Shown: piece by piece, positions 1 through 4,361 of the stretch
How the letters are laid out: each line of letters opens with the position of its first letter
How positions within the stretch are numbered: the first letter of the stretch is position 1
Origin: Thermoanaerobaculia bacterium
Lineage (GTDB): Bacteria; Acidobacteriota; Thermoanaerobaculia; Multivoradales; UBA5704
Assembly (NCBI GenBank): GCA_030150965.1
Contig: JASLEW010000040.1
Coordinates: forward strand, 1 to 6,016
DNA length: 6,016 bases
Direction of reading: 5' to 3'
Translations under genes and position numbers: made by a program
The notes under the pieces: generated by a model
What the model saw: the letters and a program-made list of their open reading frames with translations, nothing else
Database searches by the model: none
What the model was told of the DNA's origin: nothing

Positions 1-3000
1 GGCGCGCGGCGGGCGGCGCTCCGGCGCCGCCCGCCGGGCCCGCGGCGGCGGCGGCGCCGCTGTCCGCAGGCTCCTCGGCATCCGCAGCACCCGCGGCTTC
101 CGTGGCATTCGGGGCACCCGCGGCATCCTCGGCGTCCTCGGACCTCGCGGCGGGCCGTCCGGCGCCGCTCACCCCGATCCAGGAGCGCTTCTTCGCCGCC
201 TGCCTGCCGCACGCGGAGCAGCACAACCAGGCGCTGCTGCTCGCCGCCGGCGAGGGCGCGGCGGCGGGGCTGTCCCCGGCGCTGCTGCGCCAGGCGATCG
301 GCCACCTCTGGCGGCATCATGACGCGCTGCGCCTGCGCTTCCTGCCCCCGGCGGCGGACGCGCCGCGCTGGCGGCAGGCGGCCGCTCCCGCGGCGGGGGC
401 GCCGCCGTTCCTGCACGCCGACCTCTCGGCCCTGCCGGAGGCCGCCCGCCGCCGCGCCCTGGAGGCGAGCGCCGGCGCGCTCCAGGCGAGCCTCGACCTG
501 GTCCGCGGGCCGGTCCTGCGCGCCGTGCTCTTCACCACCGGCGACCGCCGCCAGGACCGGCTGCTGCTGATCCTCCACCACCTGGTGGTGGACGGCGTCT
601 CCTGGCGCATCCTGGCGCAGGACCTGGAGGAGGCCTACCACCGATTGGAGCGCGGGGAGGCGGTCGAGCTGCCGCCGCCGGCCACCTCGTTCGCGCAATG
701 GGCCGAGCGGCTGCACGCGCATGCGGGCAGCGCCGCCGCCCTGGCCGCGGCGGCCTGGTGGCTGGAGCGGCCGCCGCCGCGGGAGCGGCTGCCGGTCGAT
801 GCGGCGGACGGCGACGGCGCCCTCCCCACCGTCGCCTCGCTGCGCAGCGTCGAGGTCCGGCTCACCGCGGGCGAGACGCGGGCGCTCCTGGAAGAGGCGC
901 CGCGGGCCTACCGCACCCAGGTCAACGACCTGCTGCTGACGGCGCTGGTGGAGGCGTTTGCGCCCTGGACCGGCCGCCGGCGCCTGCTCATCGACCTCGA
1001 AGGGCACGGCCGCGAGGAGCTGCCGGAGGAGCCCTTCCCCGACGGCGCGCAATCCGCCGACGGCGCCGACGCCGCGCGCGCCGCGGACGGCATGGACACT
1101 CCGGAGGCGGCGGACCTCGACCTGTCGCGCACCGTCGGCTGGCTCACCAGCCTCTTCCCGGTGGCGCTCGACCTGACGGGGGTCGAGGCGCCGGGCGCGG
1201 CGCTCAAGGCGGTCAAGGAGCAGCTGCGCGCGGTGCCCGGCCGCGGCCTGGGCTTCGGGGTCGTGCGCTGGCTGGGGCGGGGCGAGATGGCCGGGCGGCT
1301 GGCCGCGCTGCCGGCGCCCGAGGTGGCGTTCAACTACCTCGGCCAGATCGCCGCCGGAGGGGCGGAGGGCCGGCTGTTCCGTCTCGCCGGCGAGGCGGCC
1401 GGCGCCACCCGCCACCCGGCGCAGCCGCTCCCCCATCTCCTGGAGATCCATGGCGGGGTCACCGGGGGACAGCTGTGGATGCGGTTCGGCTACAGCGGCG
1501 CCCGCCACCGCCCGGCGACCGTCGAACGGCTCGCCGAGCGGTTCGCCGACCGGCTGCGCGCCCTGGTGGCCCACTGCCTGGAGCCCGGCGCGGGCGGCCT
1601 CACGCCGAGCGACTTCCCGCTCGCCCGGCTCGATGCGGCGGCCCTCGACCGCCTGCTGGCGGAGACGGCGGGTGCGACGCCGGTCGAGGACATCTACCCG
1701 CTGTCGCCGCTGCAGCAGGGCATGCTCTTCCACGCCCTGCAGGCGCCGGGGTCGGGAGCCTACGTGGTGCAGATGAGCGTGCGCCTCGGCGCCGGGCTCG
1801 ACGCCGCGGCCCTGGCGCGGAGCTGGCAGGAGGTCGCCGGCCGCCACCCGATCCTGCGCACCGCCTTCCGCTGGCTCGGCCTGGACGAGCCGCTCCAGGT
1901 GGTCCACGCCCCCTTCCCCCTCCGGTGGGAGCGCCACGACTGGAGCGGCCTGCCGGCGGCGGCGCAGGCCGAGCGCCTGGCGGAGCATCTGCGGCAGGAC
2001 CGGCGGCGTGGCTTCGACCTCGCGGCGGCGCCGCTGCTGCGCCTGGCGCTGATCCGGCTCGGCCCGGGGGAGGCTGTTGACGGCGCGCTCGTTCCGATCG
2101 GTGCGCTTCCCGCGAACGATGCGAGTCCCGCGGCCGGTGGGAATCCTGCCCGAGCCGCGGACGGCGCTGCCGCTGGGGATCCGGCGATCCCGGCCGGCGG
2201 CGCTCCCGCTGGGAGCGGCGCGGACGGCGGCGCCTGGCAGCTGGTCTGGACGCATCACCATGCGATCCTCGACGGCTGGTCGCTGCCGATCGTGCTGCGC
2301 GAGCTGTTCTCCTGCTATGCGGCGGCGCTCCGCGGAACGGCCGCGGCGCTGCCGCCGGTGCGCCCCTTCCGCGACTACGTCACCTGGCTGCGGCGGCAGG
2401 AATGGTCCGCCGCCGAGGCGTTCTGGCGCGCCGAGCTGGCGGGCTTCACGGCGCCCACGCCGCTCCCCGGCCACGGCCGGTGGCAGGGCGGAGACGGCGG
2501 GCTGGTGCGGGAGGCGCGGCTGACCGCCGCGGCCAGCGCGGCCCTGGGCGAGCTCGCCCGCCGCCACCAGCTCACCCTCAACACCCTGGCGCAGGGAGCC
2601 TGGGCGCTCCTGCTCGCCCGTCACGGGGGCGAGGACGACGTGGTCTTCGGCGCGGTCACCGCCGGCCGCAGCGCGCCGCTCGGCGGCATCGACTCGATGG
2701 TGGGCCTGTTCGTCAACACCCTGCCGGTCCGCGCCCGGGTGCCGCGGCGGACGGCCGCGGTCCCCTGGCTCCGGCGGCTCCAGGACAGCCAGGCCGCGGC
2801 GCGCCAGTTCGAGCACGCGCCGCTCGCCCGGGTGCGGACGTGGAGCGGGGTGCCCGCCGGCACGCCGCTCTTCGAGAGCATCCTGGCGTTCGAGAACCAT
2901 CCGCTCGACGAGGCGCTGCACGCCGACGCGCGGACGGCGGTGGAGATCGCCGGCGTCGAGGGCACCGAGCAGACGCACTACCCGCTCACCGTCAACGTGC

Positions 3001-4361
3001 AGCCCGGAACGCGCTGGGTCCTCCGGCTGGCCGCCGCCGATCCGCGGCTCGACGCCGTGAGCCTCGCCCGCCTGGCCAGCCATCTCGAAAACCTCCTCTC
3101 GGCCCTGGCCGGCGAGGGCGCCGCGGCGGGGCTGCCCGTCGCCGAGCTGCCGCTCCTCGCGCCGGCCGAGCGCCAGCAGCTGCTGGTCGAGCTGCCCGCC
3201 GTGCCGGACGAGCCGGGCGGCCCGGGCGGGTCGGCCAGGCCGGACGCGGCGGACTCCATAGGCGGCCCGCCCACCCTCGCCGCCCGGTTCGCCCGGCGAG
3301 CCAAACGCTCCCCCTGGCAGGTGGCCGCCGTCTGCCAGGGCGTGCCGCTGACCTACGCCGAGCTCGATCAGCGCTCCGCCAGCCTCGCCGGCTATCTGCG
3401 CCGTTCGGGTGTCGGCCCGGAGGTGCGCGTCGGCCTCGCCCTCGAACCGTCCCTCGACCGGGTGGTGGGCCTGCTCGGCATCCTGCGCGCCGGCGGCGCC
3501 GCCGTGCCGCTCGACCCCGGCACCGCCGCCCCGCCGGCGGCGGCTGCTCTGAGGTACAGGGAGGACCGTGGCGGCACCGGAGACCGGGAACGCCAGGGAA
3601 ACCAGGGAAACAAAGGACGCGACGGGGGCACGGAGAGCCCGGGATATCAGGGCGGCCAGGAGGCGCAGGAGGCGCAGGCGGAGCAGGCTGCGCAGGGGGG
3701 CCAGGCGGCAGAGCCAGCCCAGGCTGCGCTCGTGCTGACGCTGGAGCGCTGGCGGGCCGGCTTCGCAGCGCACGCCCGGGTCGTCTGCCTGGACCGCGAC
3801 TGGCCCCTGGTGGCAGCGGAGGGCGCCCGCGCGGGCAGGCCGGCCGGTCAGGAGGAGCCCGCGAGCCTGGCGGTGGTCTCGGGGTTCATGGGGATCTCAG
3901 GGAGTGCAAGGGCGGAGCGCGCGGGCGCAGCGGGCTCAGAGGGCGACGGCGCCCTGGAGCCTGAGCGGCTGATGCTCAGCCATCGGGCGATCGCATGCGG
4001 CCCGCTCCCTCCTGGCCTGGACGCGGCGACCGCGGCGACGCTCGCGGCGTTGCGCTCCGGCACGCGCCTGACGATCGGTCCCGGCACCGGAGGAGCGGAG
4101 GACATCCCCGCGCCGCCGCGGGCGGCCCTGGTGCTCGACCGGCGGCTCCAGCCGGTGCCCGCGGGTGGCCGCGGCGAGCTGTGCCTTGCCGGCCCCGGCC
4201 TGCCGCGCGGCTTCCTCGACCGCCCCGCGCTGACCGCCGAACGCCTCGTGCCGCATCCGTGGAGCGGCGAGCCGGGGGCGCGGCTGTACCGCACCGGCGA
4301 GCGCGCGCGGCGCGACGCCTTCGGCACGATCGAGATCTGCCGGCCGGAGGAGGGGCGGTGA
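1..4361 (+). CDS. NRPS subunit, 5'-partial: E - C - truncated A
   Basis: Multidomain peptide synthetase, cytoplasmic, assembling a peptide on carrier-protein thioesters. The first full codon is at base 3 and 1452 residues are visible (numbered from there). Order: A/P/G/S-rich linker (1-54), E domain (about 55-533), C domain (about 561-1043), A-domain remnant (about 1088-1452), stop TGA at 4359. The frame is open to the window edge. A GTG at 102 has no Shine-Dalgarno sequence and lies inside a repeat-rich linker, and E domains normally follow A-PCP, so I treat the gene as truncated by the window rather than starting at 102. There is no PCP, thioesterase or recognisable docking helix at the C-terminus; the protein ends just after an A7-like YRTGE. 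The stop overlaps the start of the next NRPS gene, so the two are co-transcribed and probably translationally coupled. The substrate cannot be predicted because the specificity-code region is missing. Confidence 0.94.
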   Translation, partial: RAAGGAPAPPAGPAAAAAPLSAGSSASAAPAASVAFGAPAASSASSDLAAGRPAPLTPIQERFFAACLPHAEQHNQALLLAAGEGAAAGLSPALLRQAIGHLWRHHDALRLRFLPPAADAPRWRQAAAPAAGAPPFLHADLSALPEAARRRALEASAGALQASLDLVRGPVLRAVLFTTGDRRQDRLLLILHHLVVDGVSWRILAQDLEEAYHRLERGEAVELPPPATSFAQWAERLHAHAGSAAALAAAAWWLERPPPRERLPVDAADGDGALPTVASLRSVEVRLTAGETRALLEEAPRAYRTQVNDLLLTALVEAFAPWTGRRRLLIDLEGHGREELPEEPFPDGAQSADGADAARAADGMDTPEAADLDLSRTVGWLTSLFPVALDLTGVEAPGAALKAVKEQLRAVPGRGLGFGVVRWLGRGEMAGRLAALPAPEVAFNYLGQIAAGGAEGRLFRLAGEAAGATRHPAQPLPHLLEIHGGVTGGQLWMRFGYSGARHRPATVERLAERFADRLRALVAHCLEPGAGGLTPSDFPLARLDAAALDRLLAETAGATPVEDIYPLSPLQQGMLFHALQAPGSGAYVVQMSVRLGAGLDAAALARSWQEVAGRHPILRTAFRWLGLDEPLQVVHAPFPLRWERHDWSGLPAAAQAERLAEHLRQDRRRGFDLAAAPLLRLALIRLGPGEAVDGALVPIGALPANDASPAAGGNPARAADGAAAGDPAIPAGGAPAGSGADGGAWQLVWTHHHAILDGWSLPIVLRELFSCYAAALRGTAAALPPVRPFRDYVTWLRRQEWSAAEAFWRAELAGFTAPTPLPGHGRWQGGDGGLVREARLTAAASAALGELARRHQLTLNTLAQGAWALLLARHGGEDDVVFGAVTAGRSAPLGGIDSMVGLFVNTLPVRARVPRRTAAVPWLRRLQDSQAAARQFEHAPLARVRTWSGVPAGTPLFESILAFENHPLDEALHADARTAVEIAGVEGTEQTHYPLTVNVQPGTRWVLRLAAADPRLDAVSLARLASHLENLLSALAGEGAAAGLPVAELPLLAPAERQQLLVELPAVPDEPGGPGGSARPDAADSIGGPPTLAARFARRAKRSPWQVAAVCQGVPLTYAELDQRSASLAGYLRRSGVGPEVRVGLALEPSLDRVVGLLGILRAGGAAVPLDPGTAAPPAAAALRYREDRGGTGDRERQGNQGNKGRDGGTESPGYQGGQEAQEAQAEQAAQGGQAAEPAQAALVLTLERWRAGFAAHARVVCLDRDWPLVAAEGARAGRPAGQEEPASLAVVSGFMGISGSARAERAGAAGSEGDGALEPERLMLSHRAIACGPLPPGLDAATAATLAALRSGTRLTIGPGTGGAEDIPAPPRAALVLDRRLQPVPAGGRGELCLAGPGLPRGFLDRPALTAERLVPHPWSGEPGARLYRTGERARRDAFGTIEICRPEEGR
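7..36. repeat. Perfect 12-bp inverted repeat (13-bp stem, TCCG loop)
   Basis: CGGCGGGCGGCG (7-18) is the exact reverse complement of CGCCGCCCGCCG (25-36). The inner C19-G24 pair extends the stem to 13 bp and leaves a TCCG loop, which in RNA is C(UCCG)G and fits the very stable UNCG tetraloop pattern. It lies inside the coding linker before the E domain. No T-run follows, so it is not an intrinsic terminator. Confidence 0.7.
77..124 (+). repeat. Imperfect 27-bp period repeat in the pre-E linker
   Basis: Bases 77-97 and 104-124 match at 18 of 21 positions (GGCAT..CG....CACCCGCGGC), a 27-bp or 9-codon period. They encode SASAAPAA and AFGAPAA, part of a flexible Ala/Pro/Ser linker between the upstream carrier domain and the E domain. 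A weaker third copy follows from about 122. Confidence 0.65.
165..1600 (+). other. NRPS epimerization (E) domain
   Basis: Converts the L-aminoacyl or peptidyl residue on the preceding carrier protein to an L/D mixture. Visible motifs, in order: LTPIQERFF (E1, from 168); HHLVVDGVSW (E2, 576-605), where the VSW after DG separates E from C domains; VNDLLLTAL (E3-like); EGHGRE (E4, 999-1016), holding the catalytic-type Glu; RTVGWLTSLFP (E5, from 1128); PGRGLGFG (E6); and FNYLGQ (E7, 1329-1346). Both the His pair and the Glu are kept, so I expect activity. An acidic A/D/G-rich insert of roughly 25 residues (about 1035-1115) lies between E4 and E5, where family members normally run almost directly into the RTVGW motif. 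The partner A-PCP must lie upstream of the window. Confidence 0.93.
1683..3130 (+). other. NRPS condensation (C) domain, intact, probably D-donor type
   Basis: Forms the peptide bond between the upstream donor and a downstream acceptor thioester. Motifs: DIYPLSPLQQGMLFH (C1, from 1689), GRHPILRTAF (C2), HHAILDGWS (C3, with HHxxxDG at 2256-2276 and the catalytic second His at 2259), VGLFVNTLPVR (C5, from 2700), and the late segment around LFESILAFENHP. Its position directly after an E domain and the DIYPLSPLQQGMLFH start fit the DCL subtype, which takes a D-residue donor; that subtype call is inference from order and consensus. An A/G/P-rich insert of about 50 residues (about 2074-2235) sits just before the active-site strand, where relatives have only a few residues. 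Core motifs on both sides are unharmed, so it is probably a surface loop. Confidence 0.93.
3265..4358 (+). other. Degenerate, C-terminally truncated adenylation (A) domain
   Basis: A domains activate an amino acid with ATP. Here A1 (LTYAEL, 3348-3365) and A2 (LGILRAGGAAVPLDP, 3477-3518... read from 3474) are recognisable, then a Q/G/E-rich insert of about 60 residues replaces the stretch after A2. A normal-looking piece (VLTLERWRAGF to VVCLDRDWP) resumes near 3730. The A3 ATP-binding loop (TSGSTGxPKG in relatives) is not readable; LAVVSG is followed by unrelated sequence, and then LMLSHRAIA (3969-3995), which normally follows A3 directly. Between 3996 and 4118 only about 40 residues stand where A4, A5 (NxYGPTE) and the specificity pocket belong. 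A6 (GELCLAGPGLPRGFL, 4176 on) is good. A7 reads YRTGE rather than YRTGD (4287-4301). The stop falls before A8, so the A8-A10 subdomain with its catalytic Lys and the PCP are absent. It should not adenylate. The frame stays open throughout. Confidence 0.88.
3545..3720 (+). repeat. Purine-rich low-complexity insert with 9-bp tandem repeats
   Basis: This stretch replaces the normal post-A2 segment of the A domain. It holds two perfect 9-bp tandems: CCAGGGAAA at 3593-3601 and 3602-3610, and AGGAGGCGC at 3658-3666 and 3667-3675, with looser copies around them. The + strand is about 72% purine over 3551-3650, unlike its surroundings. In the coding frame it gives a Q/G/E/A-rich, probably disordered peptide (for example QEAQEAQAEQ). 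The 9-bp period keeps the reading frame when copies are gained or lost. Confidence 0.75.
4346..4360 (+). promoter_or_regulatory. Strong Shine-Dalgarno and GTG start, GTGA overlap
   Basis: GGAGGAGGGG at 4346-4355 precedes GTG at 4358; the GGAGG core ends 7 bases before the start. The start overlaps the upstream TGA (4359-4361) as GTGA, the classic layout for translational coupling. This fixes the start of the second NRPS gene. The next in-frame GTG, at 4415, has no such site. Confidence 0.9.

Noticed and set aside
7..36. Intrinsic terminator
   Set aside because: There is no T-run after the hairpin, and it lies within a continuous coding frame.
102..104. GTG as the true start of the first gene
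   Set aside because: There is no Shine-Dalgarno sequence, it lies inside a repetitive Ala/Pro linker, the frame is open to the window edge, and an E domain needs an upstream A-PCP.
698..2080. Overlapping + strand frame of 460 codons
   Set aside because: It is a shadow of the E and C domains; composition is almost only R/A/G/P.
2402..3964. Overlapping + strand frame with collagen-like G-x-y runs near 3575-3720
   Set aside because: The G-x-y pattern is a by-product of the 9-bp repeats in another frame; the rest is arginine-rich shadow sequence over a well-supported C domain.
3540..3995. A frameshift hiding an intact A domain
   Set aside because: Neither other + frame shows A3-A5 motifs, and recognisable A-domain pieces before and after the inserts are all in the same frame.
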